Of a stretch of DNA of 64,000 nucleotides, positions 19,085 to 29,553 are shown in pieces. The position numbers and the translations under genes are program-made. The notes below the pieces were generated by a model, which saw nothing but the letters and a program-made list of their open reading frames with translations, was not told the origin of the DNA and did no database searches. The DNA is from Treponema sp. (lineage in GTDB: Bacteria > Spirochaetota > Spirochaetia > Treponematales > Treponemataceae). How positions within the stretch are numbered: position 1 is the stretch's first letter; every line of letters starts with the position of its first letter. Where the stretch lies: contig CP091737.1 of NCBI GenBank assembly GCA_022010055.1, forward strand, positions 372,001-436,000, written 5' to 3'.

Positions 19085-20931
19085 CTATGCCTTGTTCAAG
19101 CGGCTTTCCAAATCATCCAAGCAGGCAGCCAATTCTTTTGGAAGGTGTTTGCCGAATTTTGGATAGTGGTTTTCGCGGATGTCTTTGCATTCCTTGAGCC
19201 AGCCTTCCTTGTCAACTGCTGTGATTGCAGGAATCTGAGCCTTGTAAACGTCGTCAAGACCGTCAAGGTTGAGAGCGCCTTCTTTTGGCATAAATCCAAT
19301 CGGTGTGTCAACGTAGTTGTCTTTCCGTTACATCGGTCAAAAATCCATGCAAGAACGCGGCTGTTGTCGCCGTATCCAGGCCACATGAATCCGCCAGGAA
19401 GATCCTTGTTGTCTTCGTCCTTGCGGAACCAGTTTACGTAGAAGATTTTTGGCAAGAGGTCTTTGTCTTTCGCAGCGTTTCCAACGTCAATCCAGTGCTG
19501 GAAGTAGTCGCCCATGTTGTATCCGCAGAATGGAAGAATTGCGAACGGGTCGCGGCGGATTTTTCCAACCTGAGAAGCGTCGATTGTAGAAGCGGCTGTG
19601 ATTTCTGAACCTACGATAGAGCCAAGGAATACACCGTGGTTCCAGTTGCGGCTCTGGTGAACAAGTGGAATTGTTGACGGACGGCGTCCACCGAACAAGA
19701 TTGCGCTGATAGGTACACCTTCTGGAGATTCCCAGTCAGAAGCGATACATGGACACTGTTTAGCTGGTGCTGTAAAGCGTGCGTTTGGATGAGCGAATTC
19801 TTCGCCTTTTGGTGATTTGTCTTTTGGAAGAGCATCGCGTGTGTTGCCTTTCCAGTCAACGAGCTTGCCTTTTGCAGGGTAGCCGATTCCTTCCCACCAA
19901 ACATCTCCGTCTTCTGTGAGCGCACAGTTTGTGAAGATTGTGTTTTTAGAAGCGGCTTCAAGAGCGTTTTTGTTAGACTGGGCAGAAGTTCCAGGAGCAA
20001 CTCCGAAGAATCCTGCTTCAGGGTTGATGGCGTAAAGACGACCGTCTTTTCCGAATTTCATCCATGCAATATCATCGCCGACTGTCTCAACTTTCCAGCC
20101 AGGAATTGTAGGAATAAGCATTGCAAGGTTTGTTTTTCCACAAGCAGAAGGGAATGCGCCTGTAACGTATTTAACTTCTCCTTCAGGGTTTGTGAGTTTA
20201 AGGATAAGCATGTGCTCAGCAAGCCAGCCTTCTTCGCGTGCGATTACTGTTGCGATGCGGAGCGCAAAGCATTTTTTTCCAAGAAGGGCGTTTCCGCCGT
20301 ATCCAGAACCGTAAGACCAGATAAGTCGTTCTTCCGGGAAATGGCTGATGTATTTGTGTTCAACGTCTGCGCAAGGCCATACACCGTTGTCTTTTTCGCC
20401 GTTGTTGAGCGGTTTTCCAACAGAGTGAAGACATGGAACAAAATCGTCTCCAAGGTAAGTCCATACTTTTTCGCCTGCGCGGGTCATGATGTCCATGTTA
20501 AGAACAACATATTCAGAGTCTGTAAGCTCAACACCGTATTTTGCAATTGGTGAGCCAAGAGGTCCCATGCAGAACGGAATTACATACATAGTTCTTCCGT
20601 GCATACAGCCTTTGTAAAGACCTTTCATTGTAGCCTTGAGCTCTTTAGGATCAATCCAGTGGTTTGTAGGACCAGCGTCTTCTTCTTTTACAGAAGAGAT
20701 AAATGTGCGTGACTCAACACGCGCAACATCACTCGGAAGAGAGCGGAAAAGGAAGCTGTTAGGCTTTTTTGCGAGCGGAGTTGCAAGACCTGCATCAACG
20801 CATTTTTTCATAAGGCGATCGTATTCAGCTGTTGAACCATCGCATACAACTACATTGTCAGGTTCACACATCTTAACGCATTCTTCAATCCAATTCTTAA
20901 TCTTGGAATTTTTAATTTCATCAAGTGTCAT
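19085..20931 (-). CDS. pckG: PckG, GTP-dependent PEP carboxykinase (frame-broken)
   Basis: Interconverts oxaloacetate plus GTP with PEP, CO2 and GDP. About 615 aa when repaired, the usual length of the GTP class. The kinase loop is FPSACGKTNLAML (P-loop ACGKTN), with the metal-binding region VGDDIAWMKFG and SIVGSEITAAS; RWP-like substrate residues lie in the N-terminal half. A break in TTT 19322-19324 separates the last 70 residues (FMPKEGALNLDGLDD...), which belong to the same protein. AGGAG precedes the start. In fermenting spirochaetes the enzyme may run towards oxaloacetate for succinate; direction cannot be told from sequence. It is divergent from pyk, so the PEP node is controlled from one 180-bp region. 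Confidence 0.94.
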
Positions 20932-20984
20932 TTATAACTCCTGTTTGTGAAATCGGGTTTTCCCCAAAAATTCATTTGTTTTAA

Positions 20985-21013
20985 AATATACTATCTTTTA
21001 AGTTTAAGTTCAA
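20985..21013 (-). promoter_or_regulatory. pckG promoter
   Basis: On the minus strand TTGAAC (21008-21013), 17 bp, TATATT (20985-20990). The predicted leader to the ATG at 20931 is about 47 nt. Confidence 0.65.
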
Positions 21014-21078
21014 TTAAAAATAGCCGGCGTGCCCGAATAAGTTTAAAAAGAAAAAAAATCGGAAAGTGTGAAAAAAAA

Positions 21079-21106
21079 TTCACAAAATAAATTATTCTTG
21101 TATAAT
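21079..21106 (+). promoter_or_regulatory. pyk promoter, predicted leaderless start
   Basis: TTCACA (21079-21084), 16 bp, TATAAT (21101-21106). Only six bases separate the -10 box from the ATG at 21113, so transcription should begin at the A of the start codon. Confidence 0.65.
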
Positions 21107-21112
21107 ATAGAT

Positions 21113-22906
21113 ATGTATTCAAGAAAAACAAAAATCGTATGTTCAATCGGACCTGCGTGCGACAATGATGATACTATAAAAAAAATGATTCTTGCAGGTA
21201 TGAATATAGCCAGGTTTAATTTTAGCCATGGAACTTATGAGTGGCATAAACAGGCTATGGAGCGTGTAAGAAGGATTGCGGACGCATTAAGAATACCTGT
21301 TGCAATTCTTCTTGATACTAAAGGTCCTGAAATCCGTACCGGGCTTGTAAAGGATGACGGAAAAATAAATATCAGCACAGGAGACAAGATTGAGCTTGTT
21401 GCTGACGACAGTCTTTGTGCGCCGCCGGAAAATGGAAATCCTTGTCATATAAGCATTACGTGGAAGTCGGCGCCTGAAAAAATGAAGCCTGGAATAAAAG
21501 TTCTTATTGCAGACGGACTTGTTGAGCTTGATGTTCTTGAGGTTCAGGGTGAAAAAATATTATGCGAGGCAAAGAATTCTGGCTCGTTCGGAAGCAGGAA
21601 GAACGTGAACCTTATAGGACTTCACGCAGGGCTTCCTATAATGTCTGAAAAAGACAAAGAAGATTTGCGTTTCGGCGCGAGCCAGGATATTGATTTTGTC
21701 GCCGCAAGTTTTGTAAGTTTCCCGGAAGAAGTTGTGCAGATTAAAGATTTTCTGAAGGAAATCGGAGCAAATGCCCGCGTTATTGCAAAAATAGAAAACG
21801 AGGAAGGCCTTAATAATATAGAAGAAATTGTAAAAGAGGCTGATGGAATTATGATTGCCCGCGGTGATTTAGGCGTTCAGATTCCGCCGGAAAAAATTCC
21901 TCTTGCCCAGAAAGCGATTATCCGCGTGTGCCGCGCCGCAGGAAAACCTGTTATTACGGCGACCCAGATGCTGGATTCAATGATTGTAAATCCTCGTCCT
22001 ACGCGTGCAGAGCTTACGGATGTTTCCAATGCGGTTTGACGGAACTGATGCCGTTATGCTCAGCGGAGAGACGGCTGGCGGAAAATATCCGGTGGAATCT
22101 GTAAAGGCTATGGTTTTGATTACCCGGACAACAGAGCAGAGCCAGGAATATCTTTTCCAGATGCGTAAATTTGACTCTGAATACAAGCCTGGCGTTGAAG
22201 TAGGCCACATGGTTGCTCACAGCGCGTACAAGCTTGCAAGAAATATAAATGCAAAGGCTGTCCTTGTGCCGACTCTGCACGGAAATACAGCAAGGATAAT
22301 CGGAAGCTATCGGCCTGAGCAGGTTGTTCTTGCCGTAACGCCGGATAAAAAAGTTGCAAACCAGCTTATGATTCAGTGGGGAGTTCTGCCGGTTCTTTGC
22401 CAGGTTGCGGATGATTCTGAAATGATGGTTCAGAGCGCGATTACGCAATGTGTGCGCTGCGGCGCTGTAAAGCAGGGCGATAAGGTTCTTATGTGCGCAG
22501 GAATCCCGATTTCAAGTCCTATGATGGTCAATACTATAAAGGTTCTTGTTGTTGGAAATATTCTTGCGCGTGGAACTGAATTTGGTTTGCAAATAAAGAG
22601 CTTCCAAAGGCATCCGGAAGAATTGTCCACGAAAATGATTTGAATGAAATCCGTAATCAGGTAAGGATGAACAGCAAGGCGGTTCTTGTTTGCTGGAGAA
22701 TAACCGAAGACCTTGTTCCTGCGCTGCGTGTTGTTCAGGGTGTTATTTCAGAATCCGGAAGCGATATTCCGCCGGAGCAGCTGGCGCTGTTAAATCCGGA
22801 TCTGGTATGGATTCAGAATGTGCGTGATGCCTTTAAAATTCTTGAAAACGACCTTTCTGTCACAATGGATGGAGAGCAAGGACTGATCTACGAAGGCATA
22901 ATCTGA
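21113..22906 (+). CDS. pyk: Pyk, pyruvate kinase with C-terminal swivelling domain (frame-broken)
   Basis: Converts PEP and ADP to pyruvate and ATP. The barrel starts RKTKIVCSIGPACDN and includes ARFNFSHG, ILLDTKGPEIRTG, ARGDLGVQIPPE and TATQMLDSM. The regulatory domain has the SGETAGGKYP loop. About 598 aa in total, longer than the minimal enzyme, because a phosphohistidine-like swivelling domain follows (KASGRIV ... VTMDGEQGLIYEGII). One-base breaks at TTT 22035-22037 and AAA 22606-22608; both repairs restore conserved sequence. The start at 21113 is chosen because the upstream in-frame GTG 21068 lies before the promoter. The stop overlaps the ATG of the next gene (TGATG). Confidence 0.93.
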
Positions 22907-23865
22907 TGAAAATGACTCTTTTGGGAACTGGCACAAGTCATGGAATTCCATGCATTGCGTGTCATTGCCGTGTCTGTACGTCGAAAGATTCTAGGGACAA
23001 GCGGTTCAGGTGCAGCGCGTACGTAACGAATAAAAATAAAGACGGAACGGAAAGTCATATTCAGATTGATACAGGACCGGAATTCAGGCTTCAGTGCATA
23101 AAATACGGAATTGAAGCCATAGATGCGGTTCTTCTGACTCATTCGCATGCCGACCATCTGCACGGGCTGGATGATATCCGTGTTTTTAGCCACACTTTTG
23201 GAAGCGACAAGATTGAGGAGCTGAAAAATAATCCGGAAAATGCTGGTATTCCGCCGAAAATGCTGGAAACTTCGCTTAACGGAAAAGGAATTTGCCTTTA
23301 CGCAAACCGCCAGACGATTGAAGATGTAAAGAATCGTTTTGACTATATTTTTAAGGCGAATACGCAGATTGGCGGCGGAAAGCCGAAGCTCACTCTTGTT
23401 GACTGCGGGGAAATAAATAAAAATCCACCAAAAGAATTCGGCGATTTAACGATAATTCCGGTTCCTCTGAAACATGGCGAGCTGGATGATTCCGGCTGGC
23501 TTATTTCCGTCCGCAAGGATGATGGAAAAATACATTCAATTGCGTATCTTACAGACACAAGTTTTGTTCCTCCGGAAAGCATAAGGCTTTTAAAGGAAAA
23601 GGGCGGAATTATTGACCACTGCGTTATAGACGGTCTTCGCGTAAGGCCGCATTCAACACATTTTGGTTTCCGCCAGGCCATGGATGTCGCGGAACAGATA
23701 AAACCGTGGCATACCTGGTTTATCCACATTTGCCACCTGATGACTCACGTTGAAATTCAAGAGTATGTTGAGGATGCGATAGCCGATTATCCGGCGCTAT
23801 GTGAGATAGTGAAAAACGGCGGTTCTGTAGGCCCTGCATACGACGGGCTCGTCCTGGAATCCTGA
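22906..23865 (+). CDS. Metallo-beta-lactamase fold hydrolase (PhnP-like)
   Basis: A 319-aa intact protein. LLTHSHADHLHGLDDIRVF is the zinc-binding HxHxDH motif; further metal ligands are likely in KHGEL, YLTDTSF and the late HICHLM. The N-terminus, MTLLGTGTSHGIPCIACHCRVC, resembles PhnP/Lipoyltransferase-associated hydrolases (GTGxSxGxPxxxCxCxVC), where the Cys residues bind an extra zinc. Substrate unknown; the family includes cyclic phosphodiesterases. It is translationally coupled to pyk. Confidence 0.85.
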   Translation: MKMTLLGTGTSHGIPCIACHCRVCTSKDSRDKRFRCSAYVTNKNKDGTESHIQIDTGPEFRLQCIKYGIEAIDAVLLTHSHADHLHGLDDIRVFSHTFGSDKIEELKNNPENAGIPPKMLETSLNGKGICLYANRQTIEDVKNRFDYIFKANTQIGGGKPKLTLVDCGEINKNPPKEFGDLTIIPVPLKHGELDDSGWLISVRKDDGKIHSIAYLTDTSFVPPESIRLLKEKGGIIDHCVIDGLRVRPHSTHFGFRQAMDVAEQIKPWHTWFIHICHLMTHVEIQEYVEDAIADYPALCEIVKNGGSVGPAYDGLVLES

Positions 23866-23885
23866 AAATTGAAAAGAAAATAAAA

Positions 23886-23915
23886 AAAAACCGCTTTTCG
23901 TCAAAAGCGGTTTTT
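23886..23915. terminator. Bidirectional terminator
   Basis: AAAAACCGCTTTT-CGTC-AAAAGCGGTTTTT, with T tracts on both strands, lies between the convergent metallo-hydrolase and rpmB genes. Confidence 0.85.
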
Positions 23916-23931
23916 CTTTGGAAAAGTTTGT

Positions 23932-24156
23932 TTATTTTGTTTCAACAGCAGCTTTTGGTGTCTTTACCTTTTTGATAAGGAAATCACTGCGGTAGCAACG
24001 TGTGCAAACTTTAATTGTTCTTACCTGTCCGTTGTCAAAAACAGCTCTTACAGTAAGAAGATTTGGTTTCCAAGTTCTGCGAAGGTGATTAAAAGACTTA
24101 GAAACATGGTTTCCGTGCATAACACCTTTTCCACAAATGTCACAAGCTCTAGACAT
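23932..24156 (-). CDS. rpmB: Ribosomal protein L28
   Basis: 74 aa. The N-terminus MSRACDICGKGVMHGNHVSKS and the later KVCTRCYRSDF give the two CxxC zinc-ribbon pairs of the zinc-containing L28 type. KRTW-like RRTWKPNL is the conserved centre. It is part of the large ribosomal subunit. An alanine-rich short tail follows. It stands alone, with 108 bp to uvrB. Confidence 0.95.
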   Translation of the reverse strand: MSRACDICGKGVMHGNHVSKSFNHLRRTWKPNLLTVRAVFDNGQVRTIKVCTRCYRSDFLIKKVKTPKAAVETK

Positions 24157-24264
24157 ATCTATACCTACCTTATGTTTTTCACGTGAGTTTTAACAGATTA
24201 TAAGATTTTAGTCGCTGTGTCAATAAGTAAAAAGTCTGTAAAAAAAACTATTCATCTGGAGCGG

Positions 24265-26261
24265 CTATTTTCCGTATTGCGCCTCAATTTCCTTTATCTG
24301 GTCGCGCAAGGCGGCTGCCTGTTCGTATTCAAGGCGTTCAGCACATTCAGACATTTCCTGCTTAAGCGCATTTATTAGTTTTGCGCGCTGTTTTTTGTCA
24401 AAAAGGTTCGCTGTTTTTTTCAGCGTTTCCACGGTTATCTTTGCGTTTTCTTCAGCTTCTTCTTTCTGATGTTCCAGAATATCCGTGATTTCTTTTTTTA
24501 TTGTCTGCGGTGTGATTCCGTGTTCCCTGTTGTATGCTTCCTGAATTTCACGGCGATGCTTTGTTTCCTCGATTGCTTCTTTCATTGCGTCGCTCATTCT
24601 GTCGGCATACATAACGACTTTCCTTCCGCATTGCGCGCCGCCCGTCCGATAATCTGGATAAGCGATGTTGTGGAGCGCAAAAATCCTATTTTGTCGGCGT
24701 CAAGGAGAGCGATAAAGGAAACTTCCGGCAAATCTATTCCTTCCCTCAAAAGGTTGATTCCAATCAGAACATCTGTTTCGCCGAGCCTGAGAGATTTTAA
24801 AATCTCAACGCGCTCAAAAGTGTCTATTTCTGAATGGATGTATTTTACTTTTAAATCAAGGTCGGTAAGGTAGGCTGTCAGGTCTTCTGCCATTTTTTTT
24901 TGTAAGGGTCAGAACAAGGCTTCGTTCGTGCTTTGCAATCCGTTCCTTTATCTCCCTGTAAATGTCTTCCATCTGGCCTTCGCTTGGGCGGACTTCTACA
25001 ACCGGGTCAAGCAGTCCTGTAGGGCGTATCAGCTGCTCCACAACCTGCGAGGACTGTTTTATTTCTTCTTTTCGCGGAGTTGCCGTTACGTAGATAACCT
25101 GATTCATCATCCTTGAAAATTCATCGAACTTTAACGGCCGGTTGTCCAGGGCGCTTGGAAGCCTGAATCCAAAATCAACAAGATTCTGCTTGCGGCTTCT
25201 GTCTCCTTCGTACATTGCTCCAATCTGCGGAACTGTAATGTGCGCTTCGTCAATCATGCACAAAAAATCTGAAGGAAAGTAATGCAGCAGTGTAGCAGGC
25301 GGTTCTCCCGGCGCTCGTCCGGCAATCGGCGCGGAATAGTTTCAATTCCGGAGCAGTAGCCCATTTCCTTCATCATTTCTATATCATAGGTTACGCGGGT
25401 TTTTAATCTTTCCGCTTCCAGAAGTTTGTGCTGGGCGTTCAATTCTTCCAGCCGCCGCTCAAGTTCATCCTGAATCCGCTTTGCCGCGACCTCAAGCTGG
25501 TCTTGCGGAACAACAAAGTTTTTCGCAGGATAAATTACTGTCTCATCAAGTTCTTCTGTGGTTTGCCCGGAAATCGCGTTGAACCTTCTGATTCTGGAAA
25601 CTGTTTCCCAGTCCAGCTCGATTCTGTATGCCTCGTCAAATTCCATATAAGGCGGATAAATTTCTATCACATCGCCGCGGATTCTGAAAGTTCCTCGGTC
25701 AAGAATCATATCGTTTCGCGTGTACTGAATATGGGCCAGCTCAACGGCCAGTTTATGAAGGTCAAGTTCTTTGCCTTTTTCAATGTGGATTCTCATGCTT
25801 TTGTAAAGCTCCGGCATTCCAAGTCCGTAAATGCAGGAAACTGTTGCAATTACAATTACATCCCGTCGTTCCATAAGAGAGTAGGTTGCCGCCATTTTCA
25901 TCTGGTCGATTTCTTTGTTGATTGCGGCGTCTTTTTCAATGTAAAGGTCGCGGGCTGGGACGTAGGCTTCCGGCTGGTAATAATCGTAGTATGAGACAAA
26001 ATATTCAACTGCGTTATCAGGAAAAAAAGATTTGAATTCGCGGAAAAGCTGGGCGGACAGGGTTTTGTTGTGGCTGATAATCAATGTCGGACGCTGAACT
26101 TTTTCGATTATTTTTGCCATTGTAAAGGTTTTTCCCGAACCGGTAACGCCTTTTAATGTCTGGAATTTGTCTCCGCGCAAAAATCCTTCGCTCAGTTTTT
26201 CAATAGCCTGTCCCTGGTCGCCGCTTGGGCTGAACGGTGATTTTACTACGAATTTCCTCAT
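24265..26261 (-). CDS. uvrB: UvrB, excinuclease subunit B (frame-broken)
   Basis: DNA-damage-loading helicase of nucleotide excision repair, about 665 aa. Seen: Walker A GVTGSGKTFTMAKI, FVSYYDYYQPEAYVP (beta-hairpin region), the IDEAHITVPQIGAMYEGD helicase motif, VTATPRKEE, the GINLLREGIDLPEVSF motif, IGRAARN, and a C-terminal UVR coiled coil (LEYEQAAALRDQIKEIEAQ) that binds UvrC. Three breaks: TTT 24619-24621 and TTT 25340-25342 each lack one base, while T9 at 24893-24901 has one extra, an insertion. Its start lies 13 bp after the HtrA-type gene, so the two are likely cotranscribed. Confidence 0.95.
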
Positions 26262-26274
26262 CTTCTAAGCGCCT

Positions 26275-27519
26275 CTATTCTTCGGAAAGCGTTACGGTTA
26301 CTATTCTGTCTTTTCCGTTTCTGTGGACTGTTACGCTTATCGTGTCGCCTGGTTTTTTGCTTTCCAGCGCAGAATAATAATCTGTATAAGAAGATATGCT
26401 TATTCCGTCGATATTTGTGATTATGTCGCCGCCAAGATAGATTATGTTCTGGTTGTATCCATAGCGTACGGCCTGTGTTCCCTGGATGATTCCGGCTTTT
26501 TCAGCGTTTCCGCCTTTTTGAATCCGTGAAACAAGAAGTCCGGAAGAGATGTCAAGGTTTGCATAGTTTGCGATTGTATTGTTCAGCTGAACAAGGGTAA
26601 CGTCCAGCTGTCCGCGGCGTACTTTTCCGTATTTAAGAAGGTCGCTTGCGACTCGTATCGCGGTTTCTGCCGGAACTGAAAAACCGATTCCAGCGGATGA
26701 GCCGGAAGAAGAGTAAATCATCGTGTTTACGCCAATCATTTTTCCGGATGTGTCAAGGAGCGGTCCGCCGGAATTTCCCGGATTGATTGCCGTATCAGTC
26801 TGAATCATATTGCGTATGATTCTCTGTGTATTTGGATTTTTTACAGGACGACCGAGGGCTGAAACGATTCCGGTTGTCATGGTTCTGTTGAAACCGTATG
26901 GATTTCCGATCGCTATGACTTTTTGTCCTACATTCAGTTTAGATGAGTCTCCGAAAGGAATTGTCTGCAGGACAAGACCTTCCGGAGGGTCAAATTTTAT
27001 TACAGTAAGGTCGGAATCCCTGTCCTGTCCTATGATTTTCGCCTCGTATTGAGTTCCATCTGAAAGGGAGACATAAATTTTAGACGCGCCTTTTACTACA
27101 TGGCCGTTTGTAAGAACGTAACCGCGTTTGTCGATAATTGAACCGCTTCCGCTTCCGCCGTCCTGGACTACAGGCTCTAAAAACCAGTTTACGCCCGCAA
27201 CCTGAGTGTTTATGTTCACAACTCCCGGCGCGCACTTCTGGTAAACTGTTATATTTTGAATTTCATCCTGAGTGTATTTTTCTTCGCCGGAAGAAACCGT
27301 GAATGCCGAGTTTTTTGCAGCTTCGTTTTCAGACTGAAGAAGGGTAAATCCGTCGTCTGCGGATGAAACTGTGTTTTCATCTTTTGTATTTTTTTCTGAG
27401 GATGCTTTTTGTCTTGTGTTTTTTAAAGAAACTGATGTTATGATTGATGTCGCCGCCGCTGCAAAAATCATTCCTGTTAATGTGAATCTAATTAACTGAC
27501 TGCGTGAATAAAGTTTCAT
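26275..27519 (-). CDS. HtrA/DegP-type serine protease
   Basis: A 414-aa envelope protease. One N-terminal hydrophobic segment (FTLTGMIFAAAATSIITSVS) anchors or exports it; a low-complexity linker follows. The trypsin domain carries the triad: His in VLTNGHVVKG, Asp in RDSDLTVIKF and Ser in NPGNSGGPLL. A single PDZ domain (GLLVSRIQKGGNAEKAGI ... YLGGDIITNIDG) ends the protein, as in DegS-like or short HtrA proteins. Role: degradation of misfolded periplasmic proteins or regulated cleavage. It is directly upstream of uvrB. Confidence 0.93.
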   Translation of the reverse strand: MKLYSRSQLIRFTLTGMIFAAAATSIITSVSLKNTRQKASSEKNTKDENTVSSADDGFTLLQSENEAAKNSAFTVSSGEEKYTQDEIQNITVYQKCAPGVVNINTQVAGVNWFLEPVVQDGGSGSGSIIDKRGYVLTNGHVVKGASKIYVSLSDGTQYEAKIIGQDRDSDLTVIKFDPPEGLVLQTIPFGDSSKLNVGQKVIAIGNPYGFNRTMTTGIVSALGRPVKNPNTQRIIRNMIQTDTAINPGNSGGPLLDTSGKMIGVNTMIYSSSGSSAGIGFSVPAETAIRVASDLLKYGKVRRGQLDVTLVQLNNTIANYANLDISSGLLVSRIQKGGNAEKAGIIQGTQAVRYGYNQNIIYLGGDIITNIDGISISSYTDYYSALESKKPGDTISVTVHRNGKDRIVTVTLSEE

Positions 27520-27581
27520 GTTTTCTATAATAATGATTTTATATCAGTTTGAAAACGAATTTATTGCTATTTGGGCTAAAT

Positions 27582-27783
27582 AGCCTTAATTCCGAGTTTT
27601 TTTGCAAATTATGAAAAAACGCTCTCGGCATATTTCCAATTTGCTCAGATGGATTTGGCTCGCGCTACGCTTGTATTAATTCGGGTGCTCCGCACTTTAA
27701 TTAATTCAATCGCCAAAAATCTTCACAAATTGTAAATCTGCCTGCGCTTTTATTCTTTTTACAAAAAACTCGAAATTAAGGCT
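27582..27783. repeat. TCGAG-end intergenic element, copy B (inverted copy of A)
   Basis: Reverse complement of the element at 4912-5115 with only scattered substitutions. Ends AGCCTTAATTCCGAGTTTTT and (reverse complement) AGCCTTAATTTCGAGTTTTT. It lies upstream of the HtrA-type gene and downstream of the PEGA gene. GGCT/AGCC palindromes flank both ends. Confidence 0.85.
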
Positions 27784-27834
27784 AAATAATAAGCCCCCTG
27801 GTTTTTTGTGAGTTTTTTCGTTTTTCCCTACAAT

Positions 27835-29466
27835 TTAAAATAAATATCCGAATCCTGCTGTTCCGCCAAGATAATACGGCGAGTCAAAGTATATGATTCC
27901 ATAGAAATCTGCGTTAAAGACAAATGAAGTTCCGGGAATAAGGAAGCTAAATCCGGATTTTGGCTGTATTGCGTCAAAATAGTCTGAGTTGCTTATGAGG
28001 GCGCACGAAAGTTTTGCGGAAAATTCTGTAACCGGCGAGAATGTGAATGAAATTCCATTTTTCCAGGAATTGTCGCCGTTCAGCGGGTTGGAAGTTTCTG
28101 CGCCGAAGATAAATTCTGATGAAATGTCTGCGCTGAATTTTGCGCTGCAAAGCCCCATGAAGCCGGAAAGCCCCAGCCCGCATCCAGAATCCGCTCCGTG
28201 GTCAGGAAACAGGCTTGCGTCGCAGACACCGTACCTTGCCGCGGCTCCGTACCGGAACTGAAAGATATGATTTTCGTTTTTTGTTTTGTCGGCGAATTTT
28301 GCCGCGACTGAAAATAAAAGGGGAGTGTCAGTGATTCCCGCCCAAAGCGCAAGGTTGCATGAAAGTTCAAGCTGGTTGAAGACGGAATCTGCGAATCCAA
28401 TATATACCGGAGCCGCGTAGAAACCGTTTTTTGAGCCGGCGACAGGCGCGACTGAAAAATTAAGCAGTTTTGTTCCTTTCGGGAGTATGCTGGCAGTTGT
28501 AAGGAATCCGTTTCCTGTTCCTCCTGGCGTTAAGTCTGAAAGCGGAAAAATCATTGTCCTGTCGACTGAAATTTCCTGGACAGCGGTCTGTCCTTCCGCA
28601 TAAAATGTTGCGGTGTATTTTCCGGAAGGAACGGTATTTCCTGAAGAGTCTCTGCCGTCCCATGTCGCGTTCTGTTCCCATGTTGAAAATCCTGGAAAAA
28701 CGGTGTAAAAGACTTCCTGGTCGAGCATATTCTTTACGGAAAGATGTCCTGTTCCAGGCGCGGAAACTTTTGCGGTCAGCGTGCAGTTTCCGAGAGAGCC
28801 GCTGTATTCCGGATTTATAGTCTTTCTGGATGCATAGAAATCAGTTATTTTAAACTGGGCTTTCTGCATTTTTATAGAAATTCTTTTTATCCTGTGCCGC
28901 CTTACGTAAACCGGCACAAAAAAATCTTCGTATCCGAAACTTCTTATCTGAATTCTGTGAGGTCCTTCCGGAAGTTCAAAAAACGGACTGTAGATTCTGT
29001 TTCCGTCCGCAAAAATCATGAATTCCTTTGAATTTGGAATTCCGCGCACTTCGACAAATCCTTTTATTTCTGACATCTCGTAATAATAGCTGTAAGAAAC
29101 GCCTTTAGAAACCGAAATATATTTTTCAGTGGAAAGAAATCCCTCTTTTTCCAGCCTGAGTCTGTAGACTCCAGGCTCAAGACCGGTGATGGAAATCGGC
29201 GTAAGACCTTTGTAGACTCCGTTCAGGTAGACTTTTACGTTTTTTGCGTTTGTTTTTATTGCGACTGAATTTTTTGCAGGGGTTTCTGTCGTTTTTTCCG
29301 GACGCAGGGTCTCCGTAAAATTAAATAAATCTTTTATGCTGAATTCTTTTGAAAGTTCAGCCGCAGGAATTTCTTCTTCCGTGTATAATTCGTTTTCCTG
29401 CGCAAAAAGGCGCGGTATTGTCAATGCGGTTATAAAAATGCAGATAATTATTTTTTTGGATAGCAT
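27835..29466 (-). CDS. PEGA-domain outer-membrane-associated protein
   Basis: 543 aa. A signal peptide (IIICIFITALTIPRLFAQ) is followed by two PEGA-like beta modules (about 65-120: VKVYLNGVYKGLTPISITGL; and about 125-195: IPNSKEFMIFADGNRIYS) and a FlgD/Ig-like segment (ATWDGRDSSGNTVPSGKYTATFYAEG). The C-terminal half consists of alternating beta strands and ends in GYLF, a terminal aromatic residue typical of outer-membrane beta-barrels. I infer an outer-membrane protein with periplasmic PEGA modules. Function unknown. A similar domain order occurs in other treponemes. Confidence 0.75.
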   Translation of the reverse strand: MLSKKIIICIFITALTIPRLFAQENELYTEEEIPAAELSKEFSIKDLFNFTETLRPEKTTETPAKNSVAIKTNAKNVKVYLNGVYKGLTPISITGLEPGVYRLRLEKEGFLSTEKYISVSKGVSYSYYYEMSEIKGFVEVRGIPNSKEFMIFADGNRIYSPFFELPEGPHRIQIRSFGYEDFFVPVYVRRHRIKRISIKMQKAQFKITDFYASRKTINPEYSGSLGNCTLTAKVSAPGTGHLSVKNMLDQEVFYTVFPGFSTWEQNATWDGRDSSGNTVPSGKYTATFYAEGQTAVQEISVDRTMIFPLSDLTPGGTGNGFLTTASILPKGTKLLNFSVAPVAGSKNGFYAAPVYIGFADSVFNQLELSCNLALWAGITDTPLLFSVAAKFADKTKNENHIFQFRYGAAARYGVCDASLFPDHGADSGCGLGLSGFMGLCSAKFSADISSEFIFGAETSNPLNGDNSWKNGISFTFSPVTEFSAKLSCALISNSDYFDAIQPKSGFSFLIPGTSFVFNADFYGIIYFDSPYYLGGTAGFGYLF

Positions 29467-29553
29467 AATAAAATTATATAGGCAAATTTATATTCAGTAT
29501 ACAAAAAAATGGCAAAAAATACGGTTCAGAATTGGACGCGGAGCGCCTCAGAA

